A stretch of 64,000 nt of DNA from Butyrivibrio proteoclasticus (GCF_900115735.1 NZ_FOXO01000005.1:1-64000), one strand, 5' to 3'. Positions 7,816 through 17,950 are shown, numbered from the stretch's first letter. The notes: generated by a model from the sequence alone, not told the origin. A program made the numbers and translations.

Positions 7816-7845
7816 ACACTTACTCTTATGCTTTTTGGGAGCTGC

Positions 7846-8469
7846 TTAGTCAAAGTTCTTTCCAAATTTTCCAAGTAGCAAAAACGTTCCCAGCACTGCA
7901 TTGAAGGTTACTGCCGAAAAGGTGCTGAATCTCTCAAATAGCCCGAATACTGCCTTTGGCATGATTCCTGTCCCGATAGGTCCAAGCAGCATTGCAGCAA
8001 GGCACACACATGCCCAAATAAAAAGAGATTTCATCCCTTCTTTTTTGGCTCCAATTATTGACAGGATCAGCGCCGTCAGTGAAAAAATCACCACAAGGGC
8101 AGTCACTATAAGGTGCATCACGTTCTGAGGGTGACTACTGTCAGCATCTGCCACCCATGGAAAGAGTTTATAACCAACATCAGAAATCCATTCCATAGCA
8201 GCAAAGAAATATATTCCCAGCCTCAAAGTCTTAGTCTTAAGATTCTGAGCTGCCACGCAGACAGCCATGATTGAAACCAATCCGCATGGTCCATACAAAG
8301 CATTGAGCTGTCCGGCAAGCTCCGCAGATGGAGCTCCAACAGCACTTAGATCACTTACCGCCATGCTGAGCCAGTCATACCCCGGATAGGCAAGAGGCGA
8401 AAACACAACCATTGCCGTGTATGAAAGCAAACTGATAATTCCACATATACCAAGTTTTGATAATTTCAT
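7846..8469 (-). CDS. DUF998 family membrane protein
   Basis: This 207-residue integral membrane protein has about six hydrophobic helices. The DUF998 hallmark is the first-helix/loop sequence SPLAYPGYDWLSMAVSDLSA; a later segment reads WISDVGYKLFPWVADAD. The family has no established biochemical role. The start overlaps the stop of the erythromycin-esterase-like gene by 4 bp (8466-8469), so the two are coupled and likely act at the same membrane site. Confidence 0.85.
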   Translation of the reverse strand: MKLSKLGICGIISLLSYTAMVVFSPLAYPGYDWLSMAVSDLSAVGAPSAELAGQLNALYGPCGLVSIMAVCVAAQNLKTKTLRLGIYFFAAMEWISDVGYKLFPWVADADSSHPQNVMHLIVTALVVIFSLTALILSIIGAKKEGMKSLFIWACVCLAAMLLGPIGTGIMPKAVFGLFERFSTFSAVTFNAVLGTFLLLGKFGKNFD

Positions 8470-9743
8470 AGTGTATCTCCTGTTTTGGGCCTCGATTTTG
8501 TTGGATGCGCCTTTGATACGAATATCATAGCATCATATGTTTCTGATGGATTTCTCCATTGTCTGTAAGCATATGGGATAGCTCTCATAATTATACCATT
8601 AAGTCCGCCTACCGGACGCTCATCCAAACTTCCCAGTAGTATATAGCCATTTACTAAAGTTGCAATGCTTGAATCATCCGGAACCTTTGAAAAATCAAGT
8701 AAACACATATCATACCCATTCTTATATGCTGCTTTTGCCAAAGGATCGTGTGAGTAAGCTGTGAAAGTAGTACGACGTTTCTCTTTTTGAGGCACATTGC
8801 AGGTTGTTTTGTAAAAATCCGTTCCAATACTAAAGTAAGCATCACTACCAATCTTATCAGCAAGTATGTTCCCCATGACCTTATCTTTTCCGCCAACGTA
8901 CGTTCCAAATTGCTCCATATGCCCGTTATGCCCACATATAAAGATCATATTATTTCCAAGCTGCTCTTCATGATTCAAAATCCACATTGCATTCTCTGCC
9001 ATTAAAATATCACGCATACCATTTGAACCAGACGGATCATTTTCATACGCATCAAAGAGCTTTCTGTTTTGTATCAGTACATCCGCATAATGCGCTGCCA
9101 TCTGATCATTGTTTTCTAACAAAAGATCCCGAACCTCCGAGAAAATCTTTTCTCTGTCCTCCCTGCTAAACTCATCTGAATATTCTGCTCCATCCATCAG
9201 CTTTTCAAGCTTTGTGGTACTGATCCCAGACTTTGTGAGCGCTTCAAGGACATATCTATACTCATACTCATAATCCTGCATATCGAATCCATAAAACCGC
9301 AGGTCTTGACCTTCCTGTGCCGTCTCGTTATAGGATCTCATCCAGGATATGAGATCTTCCATCTCATCTGTTCTGTAAATTGTGAATCCAAGAGTTTCAG
9401 TTGCTTCTTCCAAAGTTCCCTCACCTCCGTGGATATAACGGTTTATAGCTTCACAGCATCCAGTGTCTGCTTCAAGGGCAAATGCTCTTATTCCCTTATT
9501 TTCTACCATGTCCTGAAATACAAGTTTCTTTAGCTCCTGAAACTCCTTATTACCATGGGTTGCTTCACCAAGTGCAACAATACGCGTGCTTTCAGGAACA
9601 TCTATTCCAGGAAGCTCATCATATGTAATTTTCTCTGCATACTTGGCAAATTCATCTATATCAGCACATTCCCCCGTACTAAAGCCTCCAAAGTGAGCAA
9701 ATATCAGGCCAGTGATAACTATCGCCAGTAATACGGTGATCAC
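8466..9743 (-). CDS. Erythromycin-esterase-family protein, membrane-anchored
   Basis: After an N-terminal hydrophobic anchor (ITVLLAIVITGLIFAHF), residues about 30-400 match the erythromycin esterase/succinoglycan-biosynthesis fold: VALGEATHGNKEF (59-68, catalytic Glu/His region), AFALEAD, FYGFDMQ and MIFICGHNGHM. True Ere enzymes open macrolide lactone rings; many relatives have unknown substrates, and an extracytoplasmic anchored form is unlikely to be a simple macrolide esterase. The listed start is GTG 9743 (weak GGAAAG upstream). A more typical start, ATG 9781, is out of frame by one base because of an A9 tract (see findings). Confidence 0.8.
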   Translation of the reverse strand: MITVLLAIVITGLIFAHFGGFSTGECADIDEFAKYAEKITYDELPGIDVPESTRIVALGEATHGNKEFQELKKLVFQDMVENKGIRAFALEADTGCCEAINRYIHGGEGTLEEATETLGFTIYRTDEMEDLISWMRSYNETAQEGQDLRFYGFDMQDYEYEYRYVLEALTKSGISTTKLEKLMDGAEYSDEFSREDREKIFSEVRDLLLENNDQMAAHYADVLIQNRKLFDAYENDPSGSNGMRDILMAENAMWILNHEEQLGNNMIFICGHNGHMEQFGTYVGGKDKVMGNILADKIGSDAYFSIGTDFYKTTCNVPQKEKRRTTFTAYSHDPLAKAAYKNGYDMCLLDFSKVPDDSSIATLVNGYILLGSLDERPVGGLNGIIMRAIPYAYRQWRNPSETYDAMIFVSKAHPTKSRPKTGDTL

Positions 9744-9845
9744 AATGATCTTTCCAATAGGTTTTTTTTTCTCTTTTCCATCTTAACTAATATCCTCTCA
9801 ATTATTCTCTTTGTTCAAATCTTAATACTCCCAAATTATCACAAC

Positions 9846-9888
9846 AAAAAACAGACCTTATCTCTTACACTGATAAAGGTCTGTTTTA
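9846..9888 (-). terminator. Hairpin terminator, copy 2 of the conserved-loop family
   Basis: Same arms as copy 1 (AAAACAGACC/GGTCTGTTTT) and the same loop core. It lies 20 bp after the stop of the GNAT gene ending at 9908. Similarity to copy 1 extends about ten bases beyond the stem (TTTTACACTTAC). Confidence 0.8.
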
Positions 9889-9907
9889 CACTTACTTTTG
9901 GAATGCA

Positions 9908-10822
9908 TCATGCATGCGTTATGGCCTGCATCATATATTCATCGCCTCTATTATCCTCAAAGAATTTGCCTTGCACAAAGAACGTAGTGTCTTCCTCGTG
10001 AAGCTCGCTTTTTTCGTAGCCACTAGCATCATTCGGGGTAAAGCAAAGAATTACCTTCTTCACCTGAGATCCAAATGCCCTAATCACTTCATCTACTGCT
10101 CCATTCCCAAGGATGGTATGTAAGATCAGTGTATCCTCCTCAATTTCTGCAATGGCATAGCTGTTGCACTCCTCAATATAGAACAGGTTCTCCGTCATGA
10201 ACTGCGACAGATAGAACATATATAGTCCGGGATTATCGACCATATAAAGCTGAGCGTTCTGTTTTTTTGTATCTAAAATCTCTACAGTCCTGTCGAAATC
10301 AATCTTATCCCTCAGCGGTACATTTTGTGCAGTGCATTCGCCAGATATTGTCACATCTTTTGTAAACTGATATTCTTTTGCTTCTCTAAACCCAAATTTT
10401 GGATAGAACTCAAGTACAGAATCATTGGCAAAGAGGTAGATTCCATCAACTTTTCCGTCATAGTCTTTTAATACCTCTTCCATCAGGGCTTTTGCATACC
10501 CTTTTCCTCTGTAGTCATCGTCTGTCATGATCGTTCCAAGCTGTACCAACTTCACAATCTTGCCCTTATAATTCATGTTGCAGGCGTTGACTGAGACATT
10601 TGAAACAACCTCTCCATCTATCACCACCGAATAAGGGATATAGTTGTCCTTCCAAAATCCATTTCTATACCAGTTTTCAAAGTTAAGCCCAAAGGTCTTT
10701 TCCGCCAATCTGTTAAAAGATGCTCTAAGAGCTTCATTGTTTCTATAATTCTTTTCTATGCAAAAGTCCTTAGTCCCATCTGCTCTCTTCATAGCATTCT
10801 TAATTATTGTATCTTGCATCAT
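9908..10822 (-). CDS. GNAT acetyltransferase with C-terminal extension
   Basis: Residues 1-160 are an Eis-like/GNAT N-terminal domain: SVVIDGEVVSNVSVNAC, then LGTIMTDDDYRGKGYAKALM for acetyl-CoA binding and LEFYPKFGF. Residues 160-304 form a second domain without a recognised motif. ATG 10822 is chosen because GGAGGGG lies 7 nt upstream; the longer frame only overlaps the next gene. Eis-type enzymes acetylate aminoglycosides or other amines, but the substrate is not readable. It is directly downstream of the Dabb gene (20 bp). Confidence 0.8.
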   Translation of the reverse strand: MMQDTIIKNAMKRADGTKDFCIEKNYRNNEALRASFNRLAEKTFGLNFENWYRNGFWKDNYIPYSVVIDGEVVSNVSVNACNMNYKGKIVKLVQLGTIMTDDDYRGKGYAKALMEEVLKDYDGKVDGIYLFANDSVLEFYPKFGFREAKEYQFTKDVTISGECTAQNVPLRDKIDFDRTVEILDTKKQNAQLYMVDNPGLYMFYLSQFMTENLFYIEECNSYAIAEIEEDTLILHTILGNGAVDEVIRAFGSQVKKVILCFTPNDASGYEKSELHEEDTTFFVQGKFFEDNRGDEYMMQAITHA

Positions 10823-10841
10823 ACTACTTCCCCTCCAGTGC

Positions 10842-11123
10842 TCAATCACAGTCAAATATTGCCTTGCTCTCAAGTCTGTCTCCATAAGTATCCTTCCACT
10901 TCTTATGCACCTCAGATGCATCAAAGCTATTTAGTCCTTCCGCTGACAGATTCATCTCTATCATGATGCTGTATCTATTCTCTCTGGTACTGTTGGACTT
11001 ATGTATCACAAATGACTCCACACCCGGGATTTCCAACGTAGCGCCAAACAACTCCTTGATCTCTGGGAGTAATTTCTCCGTATCGCGCCTATCTTTAAAC
11101 TTAGCAATTATGTAATGCTTCAT
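10842..11123 (-). CDS. Dabb (stress-responsive alpha-beta barrel) domain protein
   Basis: This 93-residue single-domain protein has the ferredoxin-like dimeric Dabb pattern: MKHYIIAKFKD, LFGATLEIPGVESFVIHKS, YSIMIEMNLSAEGLNSF, then HKKWKDTYGDRL. The fold is used by small enzymes and stress proteins, so function is open. Probably co-transcribed with the downstream GNAT. Confidence 0.8.
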   Translation of the reverse strand: MKHYIIAKFKDRRDTEKLLPEIKELFGATLEIPGVESFVIHKSNSTRENRYSIMIEMNLSAEGLNSFDASEVHKKWKDTYGDRLESKAIFDCD

Positions 11124-11220
11124 TAGTCAAATCTCCTTTGGCCACTCTGAGCCGACATCTAACCCATTTCATGTGCTTTTTTGCCTTGGTGCACCGCTTA
11201 AAGTACACTACATGCTCCAA

Positions 11221-12687
11221 TCAAGCCAGTACAGGTATAATTTTTCCTGATTCTATACGATATATATCTGTTGCTATCCTATCCACGAAGACCTTATCGT
11301 GGGACGTAAACAAAAGCGTCCCCTCGTACTCCATTAACATTTTCTCAAGTGCTTCGACCGATGGAATATCCAGATAGTTAGTAGGTTCATCAAATATCAA
11401 CAGATTAACATCTGACACAAACAGCATGGCAAAAGAGAGTTTCATGCGCTCGCCACCTGAAAGCTCAAATGCCTTTTTATTCATATCTCTTTCTGATAAT
11501 AAGAGACGAGCAAGTACTGTCCTGGAAAGGCTCTCGCTCTGGATACTGACTCTACGCACATTTTCAAGCACTGTCTGTTCAAGATCAATCTGTGACATGT
11601 TCTGCTTTGCATATCCAATTTTCGCTCCGGGAACGATATGTATTCCCTCATACTCGTCACCTATCAGCTCAAGAAGGGTTGTCTTTCCCACACCATTTCC
11701 ACCAAGAAGAGCTACCTTGCTGCCATTTCTAATAATAAAGTCAGCATCATCAAATATGATATGGTCATCATATTGAAAAGATATATGCTCTCCTCTAATG
11801 ACAATAGGATTCCTTGGTGGATTGGTCAGTCTGAAATCCGGTCTTGCTGTGAGTTCTTCCTTCGGTTTCTCTTTAACCTCCATATGTTCAATTCGCTTGA
11901 GCACATTTGCGGCACTTTTTTCTATTCCTCGCGCTTTGTCTTCAGGCTTCCTGTTGCCGCATAAGCTGATGGCCTTTGCCTCGCTTGAAGTATGATTCCT
12001 TGGTTTTTTCTCAACAGTTTTTGCCTTTGCTTTTTTCTGGGTATAAACCCTCTGAAGCCGCTTTTTCTCTGCCTGGTAGTTCTCATACTCTGACTGCATG
12101 GCTTTAAACTGTTCTTCTTTTTGAATAACGTAGTCATCATAATTACCTGAATAACAATTAAGCCTTCCAAAAGAAATCTCTACTATCCGATCACATATAT
12201 CATTCAATACCGATCTGTCATGGCTGATCATTACCAGCGTTTCTATTTCTTTTAACCGCTTCTTTAGCATCTCCACGCCTTCATAATCAAGGTTTGATGT
12301 AGGCTCATCCAAAAAAGCTACTGCATGAGGACATGAAAATAACTGGGCCAGTCTGATTCTGGTGTCCTCACCTCCACTTACATTTTCCTGCCAAAGCTTT
12401 TGGCTTACGCCCATTTTGCCCGCTTCGCTAAAGTCTGTTTCATAATATGGGTCGCTCCCGCCAAACTGCTCAAAACAGAAAGGCTCACAGTCTCTTGAAA
12501 CGAAGCCTTTAGTTGGCTCTAATTCACCTGAAAGGATTTTAAGGAGCGTAGTCTTTCCAGCACCATTCATTCCAACAAGCCCCACTTTCTCTCCTTCATA
12601 CAGATAAAATCTGTCAAAATTCAAAACTGTCTGCTCACCAAATGAATGTGCTATATTCTCTGCTTTGATCAATAATCTCTTAGACAT
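11221..12687 (-). CDS. ABC-F family ATPase (probable ribosome-protection type)
   Basis: Two ABC domains lie in one chain without membrane segments. Domain 1 (about 3-195) has GMNGAGKTTLL, VSGGEDTR and FLDEPTSNLD; domain 2 (about 290-488) has GGNGVGKTTLL, LSGGERMK and IFDEPTNYLD. The long Lys/Arg/Gln-rich linker between them resembles that of antibiotic-resistance ABC-F proteins, which insert it at the ribosomal P-site. ATG 12687 is supported by GGGAGG 7 nt upstream. The leader carries a short ORF and a hairpin next to the ribosome site, as in drug-induced genes of this class. Resistance spectrum cannot be assigned. Confidence 0.9.
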   Translation of the reverse strand: MSKRLLIKAENIAHSFGEQTVLNFDRFYLYEGEKVGLVGMNGAGKTTLLKILSGELEPTKGFVSRDCEPFCFEQFGGSDPYYETDFSEAGKMGVSQKLWQENVSGGEDTRIRLAQLFSCPHAVAFLDEPTSNLDYEGVEMLKKRLKEIETLVMISHDRSVLNDICDRIVEISFGRLNCYSGNYDDYVIQKEEQFKAMQSEYENYQAEKKRLQRVYTQKKAKAKTVEKKPRNHTSSEAKAISLCGNRKPEDKARGIEKSAANVLKRIEHMEVKEKPKEELTARPDFRLTNPPRNPIVIRGEHISFQYDDHIIFDDADFIIRNGSKVALLGGNGVGKTTLLELIGDEYEGIHIVPGAKIGYAKQNMSQIDLEQTVLENVRRVSIQSESLSRTVLARLLLSERDMNKKAFELSGGERMKLSFAMLFVSDVNLLIFDEPTNYLDIPSVEALEKMLMEYEGTLLFTSHDKVFVDRIATDIYRIESGKIIPVLA

Positions 12688-12705
12688 ATACAAGCCTCCC
12701 TTGTC

Positions 12706-12736
12706 GGCTTTTTAGTAAAAAACTAAAAAAATAGCC
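12706..12736 (-). promoter_or_regulatory. Leader hairpin overlapping the uORF stop, 5 nt before the ABC-F ribosome site
   Basis: On the minus strand TTTTTAGT pairs with ACTAAAAA (8 bp, T5 loop), extended by GGC/GCC across a small bulge. The left arm contains the stop codon of the upstream short ORF, so a ribosome finishing that ORF would melt it. Confidence 0.4.
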
Positions 12737-12800
12737 TATCCTGCGTACACAAAATAGACTCATACAAAAAAGACCTATATATGACAGGCTTAAAATGCAT
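12723..12800 (-). CDS. Candidate leader peptide of the ABC-F gene
   Basis: A 25-codon frame runs from ATG 12800 to a TAG at 12723-12725, ending 36 nt before the ABC-F start. The peptide begins MHFKPVIYRSF and ends with DRLFF. No strong ribosome site is visible, which lowers confidence. Its position, with the stop inside the hairpin at 12706-12736, fits ribosome-mediated attenuation as known for ribosomal-protection resistance genes. The remaining leader, 12801-12957, shows no gene or strong signal. Confidence 0.35.
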   Translation of the reverse strand: MHFKPVIYRSFLYESILCTQDRLFF

Positions 12801-12957
12801 GATAATCCAATTTAAGCGTACACATAACACTGCTATCAGAAATAGCAGCAACATCAACATGTTCACCTAAATCAAATTATCTAATAATCATTCCTTCACC
12901 CTAACGAAAATTCGCCCTTTCTTTTATAAAAATATGGTAGCATATGCTCCGAATCAG

Positions 12958-12987
12958 AACAAGCCCTTACACTGATTTGGGCTTGTT
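12958..12987 (-). terminator. Hairpin terminator, copy 3 of the conserved-loop family
   Basis: The arms AACAAGCCC/GGGCTTGTT enclose a loop that reads ATCAGTGTAAG on the minus strand, as in copies 1 and 2, but the stem bases differ in a compensatory way. It starts directly after the GH95 stop codon. Confidence 0.7.
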
Positions 12988-15138
12988 TTACACTGCTTTG
13001 CATTTACTCATTATTTTTCCGTCTTTCCAGACTATATCTATGGTTTTATTCCCTTTTAGCTTAAGGCCTTTTATACTTCCGCTTTTCCATTCTTTTGGAA
13101 GTGCCGGAAGCACAACCGGTCCGTCTGAAGTGTCATGAAGCAACATATTGGCAATCGCTGCAGTAGCGCCAAAGTTACCATCAATCTGAAAAGGTGGATG
13201 ATTATCAAACAAGTTATTCAGAGTAGATCTGGTCAGAAGCATATTTAAGTGCTCAAGAGCCTTCTCTCCATCATGTAGCCTTGCATAGAAATTTATTATC
13301 CACGCCCTGCTCCATCCGGTATGTCCGCCACCATTTTGAAGTCTTCTGTCAATTGTGACTCTGGCAGCATTTGCAAGCTCTTTTGTGGACTGAACCGAAA
13401 TCTGATCTGATGGAAAAAGACCATATAGCTGTGAAATATGCCTGTGTCCGGGCTCCTGCTCCTGATAATCTTTGGCCCATTCCATTATCTGACCATACTT
13501 TCCAATACTTGTTGGACGCAGCCTGTCTTTGGCTTTTTGCATTTCATCAATTTCTTCATCATGCCTGCCAAGAACATCAGAAGCTGCAATACATTGTGTG
13601 AAAAGATCTCTTAAGATCATGTTGTCCATGGTAACACCATATCCATTGCAGCCTTTATGGAATGTGTCAATTATATATGTATTCTCAGGGGATACAGAAG
13701 GGCAGGTAACGAGGTATCCGTCTTTATCTTCAATAAGGAAATCCAAAAAGAATCTGGCTGATTCAAGCATCAGATAATAGTGCTCTTTCAGGAAATCCTT
13801 GTCATAAGTATACTCGTAGTGGTTCCAAATATGGGTAGACAGCCACGCAAAGCCCATTACCCAGTAAGTCCCGGGAAGCCATTGATCCTGAGGCGCAGTA
13901 TCTCCCCATATATTTGTGTTGTGATGAGCAACTATTCCTCTGCAACCGTACATTGAAGATGCAGTTTCTTTTCCATGCTCATACATTCTTTCCATCAGAT
14001 CAAAAAGCGGAAGATGGCACTCCGAAAGATTGCAGATTTCAGCAGGCCAATAATTCATTTCTGTATTGATATTTATGGTATATTTACTGTCCCAGGCAGG
14101 TGTAAAACTGTCATTCCATATTCCCTGAAGATTTAGTGGCAGGGATCCGGGTCTGCTTCCGGAAATCATCAAATATCTTCCGAAATTGAAATATAGAACA
14201 TAAATACCAAGATCTTTTACTTCATTCCCCTTATCAACGCATTTTCTTACAAGCTCAAGCCTTTTATCTGTCGGCATTTCTTCATAGCTTCTGTCATCTG
14301 AATCCAGAGAAAATGAGACTCTGTCAAAGAGCTTTCCAAAATCATCCATATGCCTTTTCTTTAACTCTTCATATGGCAAAGTTAAACTGCATTCTTCACA
14401 AAGCTCTTTTTCAAGCTCTTTATATCTGAATGTAGATCCACCGTCTATTGTCAAAAGCACTTCGTCTGCTTCTTTAACAACAAGACTCTCACCTATTACA
14501 GCAACCTGACCTCCTACGGCATTTGCAGTAACTACTACTCCAAAGTCCATTCCATCACTGCCAAGTTTGCCATAAAGATAAATAGTATGGTCATTTATTT
14601 TCTTAACTGCCTGATACTCTCTTCCTCTTGTCAGTAATGCATCAAAAGATATACTGCCACCTTCAGAAGCTGAAATACGCATGAACATGCACTTATCAGG
14701 ATAACTGGAAATCATCTCTCTCTTAAAAACGATGTCTCCAACTTTAAACTCTGTAGTTGCAACTGCATGTTCAAGATCCAGTGATCTGCGATAATTTGTT
14801 ACTTCATCGTTTTTATAGTCAAAAGATATCTCGAGATTCCCAAGTGTCTGATAAGGCTGCATACTCTGAGGTGTTCCGGAAAAGGCTCTTTTTAATAGCT
14901 TTTCACCCTCTTTTATATTTCCATCCATCAAAAGTTTTCTTACTTTTGAAAGGTTCTTCAGTGCATCAGGATTATTCCTGTTTTTATAGCCTCCCAGCCA
15001 GATGGAATCTTCATTCATCTGTATAAGCTCTTTTTCCACCCTGCCAAATATCATAGCTCCAAGCCTTCCATTTCCTACAGGCAAGGCTTCATTCCAATTT
15101 TCAGCCGGATGTTCATAATATAATTTTGTATTCCCCAT
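12988..15138 (-). CDS. GH95 family alpha-L-fucosidase (or alpha-L-galactosidase)
   Basis: About 716 residues from ATG 15138 (GGGGAG upstream; the longer frame overlaps the next gene). The N-terminal beta-sandwich starts [19 protein letters not shown], a GH95 hallmark. The (alpha/alpha)6 barrel follows, with [15 protein letters not shown] (catalytic Asn/Asp region), [16 protein letters not shown] (Glu near 553 likely the general acid) and [19 protein letters not shown]95 enzymes are inverting exo-hydrolases removing terminal alpha-1,2-fucose or L-galactose from xyloglucan, milk or mucin glycans. There is no signal peptide, so it acts on imported oligosaccharide. It follows the unknown glycosidase-like gene by 8 bp. 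Confidence 0.9.
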   Translation of the reverse strand: MGNTKLYYEHPAENWNEALPVGNGRLGAMIFGRVEKELIQMNEDSIWLGGYKNRNNPDALKNLSKVRKLLMDGNIKEGEKLLKRAFSGTPQSMQPYQTLGNLEISFDYKNDEVTNYRRSLDLEHAVATTEFKVGDIVFKREMISSYPDKCMFMRISASEGGSISFDALLTRGREYQAVKKINDHTIYLYGKLGSDGMDFGVVVTANAVGGQVAVIGESLVVKEADEVLLTIDGGSTFRYKELEKELCEECSLTLPYEELKKRHMDDFGKLFDRVSFSLDSDDRSYEEMPTDKRLELVRKCVDKGNEVKDLGIYVLYFNFGRYLMISGSRPGSLPLNLQGIWNDSFTPAWDSKYTININTEMNYWPAEICNLSECHLPLFDLMERMYEHGKETASSMYGCRGIVAHHNTNIWGDTAPQDQWLPGTYWVMGFAWLSTHIWNHYEYTYDKDFLKEHYYLMLESARFFLDFLIEDKDGYLVTCPSVSPENTYIIDTFHKGCNGYGVTMDNMILRDLFTQCIAASDVLGRHDEEIDEMQKAKDRLRPTSIGKYGQIMEWAKDYQEQEPGHRHISQLYGLFPSDQISVQSTKELANAARVTIDRRLQNGGGHTGWSRAWIINFYARLHDGEKALEHLNMLLTRSTLNNLFDNHPPFQIDGNFGATAAIANMLLHDTSDGPVVLPALPKEWKSGSIKGLKLKGNKTIDIVWKDGKIMSKCKAV

Positions 15139-15146
15139 TGTGACAT

Positions 15147-17108
15147 TTACTCCCCATTTTCTCTTAGAAAGGATTCGCATACATTCTCAAGGGCATCCGC
15201 TGCAGCCCAGAGATTGTAACTAAACCATGAGCTATATGGCCTTCCATCGCTGTATCTCTCAACAGTAAGACCATCACTTGGACACCACCGCTCAGATAAC
15301 ACCCCGTACCTTCCATAACCTGTTTTTTCCGGATACAGTTCAAGTGTCTGCATGAGCCATGAGATACCATCCTGTCCTCTTAGTCTATAATACTCATCAT
15401 TCAGGCTATTTCCAAGATACAATATATCTTCGTTTACAATAGCTCCCATAGGATGTATATGGGGATTAGATACCGATGTCACGCTACCACCACAGCTGTT
15501 CCAATCGCTATATTCTTTTTTTAATGGCGCAAAATCAGGTCTGGTCTTATATCCATATCTCCATAAAAACTCATAGTCTGCTCCATCCTTCAGATAGTCA
15601 AGATATTTATCGTTCCCTGTTAGTTCATGCATGATCCTGGATGCCCTGATAAAGCTTAAGTTTCCTTCTTCATCCACGGACTTCCAGGTATCCATAGGTG
15701 TGCCTGAGCAGCATAAATTACGCACATCCTTATAATAATAATCAAGTGCCTTATCTGCTGATTCAAGATATTTTTCATCATGTGTCAGTTCATAACAATA
15801 TGCTCCTGCAGCAGCAAACCAGCACCCAGCAAATCCATCCCAATCAAGAACTTTAGGCTTTTCAACACTGTAAGTATATCCATAATTCCCATCTTCCCTC
15901 TGAAGCGAGATTACAGTGTCCATCACTTTAAGTGCTGTTTCAAGCCATCTTTTATCATAGGGCTTCCCTTTTAGTTTTAAATATCTTATGGTCTTAAGAA
16001 TATAATGAAGCGCGCTTCCATTAGTGTATGAACAGTGACAGTCTTTGGTCAGCCCAAATCCTGACCACCAGCCATTAACGTTACTGCCATCAATTGGTGT
16101 CATAATATCGTTATATAGTCCTGACTGTTCATTAAAAGAATCTGTTATCCTGTCTATTATCTTCTCTCCAGACATAGCTTCATTTAACAGCTCATCCGCC
16201 TCATTTCCAAGGACTTCTCTTGTCAATACAAGTGGGTAAGCCAATACTCCTCCACCTGTCCACCCAATCTCTACAACGTTTCTCCATGGCTTAAGTTCCA
16301 TATCAAGTGGCGGTTTGCATTTTACATTGGTATATTCACCTTCTTCTTTATTCCAATTGACTTTTACAAAGGCTTCCAAGAGTCCTCTTGCAGCTTCCTT
16401 ATATGTTTTTTTATAGCAAGGTTCCTCATGCCTGGCTTCATATTCCATCCTAACTATTTCATGAATGAGCCTCCTGTCACTTCCCTCAAAGAAATAGATA
16501 TATCCGGATGTTTCCGCTTTATAGGCTCTATCATAAGTTGAGGGCGTTGGTATCCTTTTGCACGTTGCAGTACAAGGATAGTTCGTATATCCAAGTGATA
16601 CTCCGATATAATCCGGTAACTCCGACAATAATCCGTTGTGAACTTCTCCTGAATATGGCTCCACTGACATGCCTAAAATTCCTTGTTCAGTGCATACCGC
16701 AGATATTGGCATTGCCGCTCTGTCCGCTCTGAATTCCCATTTTGGACTGCAGAAAAAATATCTATTGTTATTATTTGTTAAGAGAGGGAACTCTCCAGGA
16801 ACCACGAATGGCTCATTGTTATTTCCAAAAATATTGCATGGAATCACATGAAAAGCTTCCCCACTATTTTCAGCAAGCCTTAGTTTGAACCTCAAGGCTG
16901 TAGGATATTTTGCCTCAAAAGAAACTCTATAGAATAGTCTTTTATCTCTTTTTTCAAGAACCAGGCTATAAGTCCCCTGATTGTCATAGTCACTGAAATG
17001 AATCCCTGAGTACGCATCTCCTTGTGCCTCTTTTACCGGAATCCATACATTTTCCTTTACATATTCAAATTCAATTTCAATTCTAGTGTTTTTATACTCA
17101 AACTGCAT
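15147..17108 (-). CDS. Uncharacterised probable glycosidase with (alpha/alpha)6-type repeats
   Basis: This 653-residue cytoplasmic protein is not one I can place in a named family. Residues 1-235 look like a beta-sandwich (many alternating hydrophobic strands). Residues 240-650 have repeating helix pairs as in six-hairpin glycosidases: [12 protein letters not shown]-type motif ([20 protein letters not shown]), [56 protein letters not shown] and [20 protein letters not shown]. It is rich in Trp, Asp and Glu. It sits 8 bp upstream of the GH95 gene and divergent from the two-component regulator, so a role in breaking the same imported glycan is likely. No catalytic residue can be named. Confidence 0.6.
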   Translation of the reverse strand: MQFEYKNTRIEIEFEYVKENVWIPVKEAQGDAYSGIHFSDYDNQGTYSLVLEKRDKRLFYRVSFEAKYPTALRFKLRLAENSGEAFHVIPCNIFGNNNEPFVVPGEFPLLTNNNNRYFFCSPKWEFRADRAAMPISAVCTEQGILGMSVEPYSGEVHNGLLSELPDYIGVSLGYTNYPCTATCKRIPTPSTYDRAYKAETSGYIYFFEGSDRRLIHEIVRMEYEARHEEPCYKKTYKEAARGLLEAFVKVNWNKEEGEYTNVKCKPPLDMELKPWRNVVEIGWTGGGVLAYPLVLTREVLGNEADELLNEAMSGEKIIDRITDSFNEQSGLYNDIMTPIDGSNVNGWWSGFGLTKDCHCSYTNGSALHYILKTIRYLKLKGKPYDKRWLETALKVMDTVISLQREDGNYGYTYSVEKPKVLDWDGFAGCWFAAAGAYCYELTHDEKYLESADKALDYYYKDVRNLCCSGTPMDTWKSVDEEGNLSFIRASRIMHELTGNDKYLDYLKDGADYEFLWRYGYKTRPDFAPLKKEYSDWNSCGGSVTSVSNPHIHPMGAIVNEDILYLGNSLNDEYYRLRGQDGISWLMQTLELYPEKTGYGRYGVLSERWCPSDGLTVERYSDGRPYSSWFSYNLWAAADALENVCESFLRENGE

Positions 17109-17167
17109 GTTTTAACTCCTTGTCTATGATAAAATGAATAATAGTTTTTAACTTGGGGGAATTTCTG

Positions 17168-17950
17168 ATGGGGCTTTACAAAATCGTTGTTGCTGATGAC
17201 GAATCAAAAATCAGAGAAGGACTTGTTAATCTTTTTCCGTGGAATAATTTGGGCTTTGAGGTAGTTGCTGATTTTTCAAATGGTCATGAAGTTCTGGATT
17301 ATCTTGACATGCATAAAGATGTGGATGTGGTTCTTACTGATATTCAGATGCCTGACATCAATGGAATAGAGCTTTCTGAAGCTCTTCTTGAAAAAGATAT
17401 CCGTGTAATATTCTTTTCAAGCTATCAGGATTTTGCTTACGCAAAGGCTGCTATTACCAATCATGTCTTTGAATACCTCACCAAGCCAATCAAATATGAA
17501 GATCTGGTGTCATGCTTCAACAAACTACGGACTGTTCTTGACAAAGAAGCGGAATCAAAAGTTTTTTCCTCACAAAAAACAGAAGCATCCTTCGCACCTT
17601 CTACTGACAAAATAGATCTTGTAAAAAAAGTCTTAAAGTATATTGAAAATAATTACAGGAAATGTTCCCTTGAGGAAGCTGCTGGAGATGTCTTTATGTC
17701 GCCCAGCTATCTATCAACTGTTTTTAGCAAAGAGACCGGAATCACATTTAGTGAGTATCTGCAAAAAGTACGCATGGAACACGCTTGTGACATGCTAAAA
17801 GACCCATCTGTCAAACAGTACCAAATTGCATCGCTGGTTGGATATGATAATCCCAAGAACTTTTCTCGCGCTTTTAAAGCATATTTTGGAATATCTCCAC
17901 AAGACTATCGCGCCAGGCATTTTTCAAAAACAGAGGACAGTCCATTATGA
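17168..17950 (+). CDS. YesN-type response regulator with AraC DNA-binding domain
   Basis: The receiver domain (about 4-120) has VVADDESKIREG, phospho-acceptor Asp in VVLTDIQMPDING and the lysine in EYLTKPIKYEDL. The AraC/XylS double helix-turn-helix domain (about 155-258) includes YIENNYRKCSLEEAAGDVFM and IASLVGYDNPKNFSRAFKAY. ATG 17168 is chosen over the upstream TTG because TTGGGGGA sits 7 nt before it. It overlaps the sensor kinase by 4 bp. Divergent from the glycosidase genes across under 60 bp, it very likely activates them and the importer. Confidence 0.9.
   Translation: MGLYKIVVADDESKIREGLVNLFPWNNLGFEVVADFSNGHEVLDYLDMHKDVDVVLTDIQMPDINGIELSEALLEKDIRVIFFSSYQDFAYAKAAITNHVFEYLTKPIKYEDLVSCFNKLRTVLDKEAESKVFSSQKTEASFAPSTDKIDLVKKVLKYIENNYRKCSLEEAAGDVFMSPSYLSTVFSKETGITFSEYLQKVRMEHACDMLKDPSVKQYQIASLVGYDNPKNFSRAFKAYFGISPQDYRARHFSKTEDSPL

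Noticed and set aside
7719-7901. 60-codon minus-strand frame after the DUF998 gene
   Set aside because: It covers the terminator hairpin and the end of DUF998 in another frame; no domain.
12801-12957. Search for a riboswitch before the ABC-F leader
   Set aside because: No conserved aptamer pattern visible; only AT-rich sequence.
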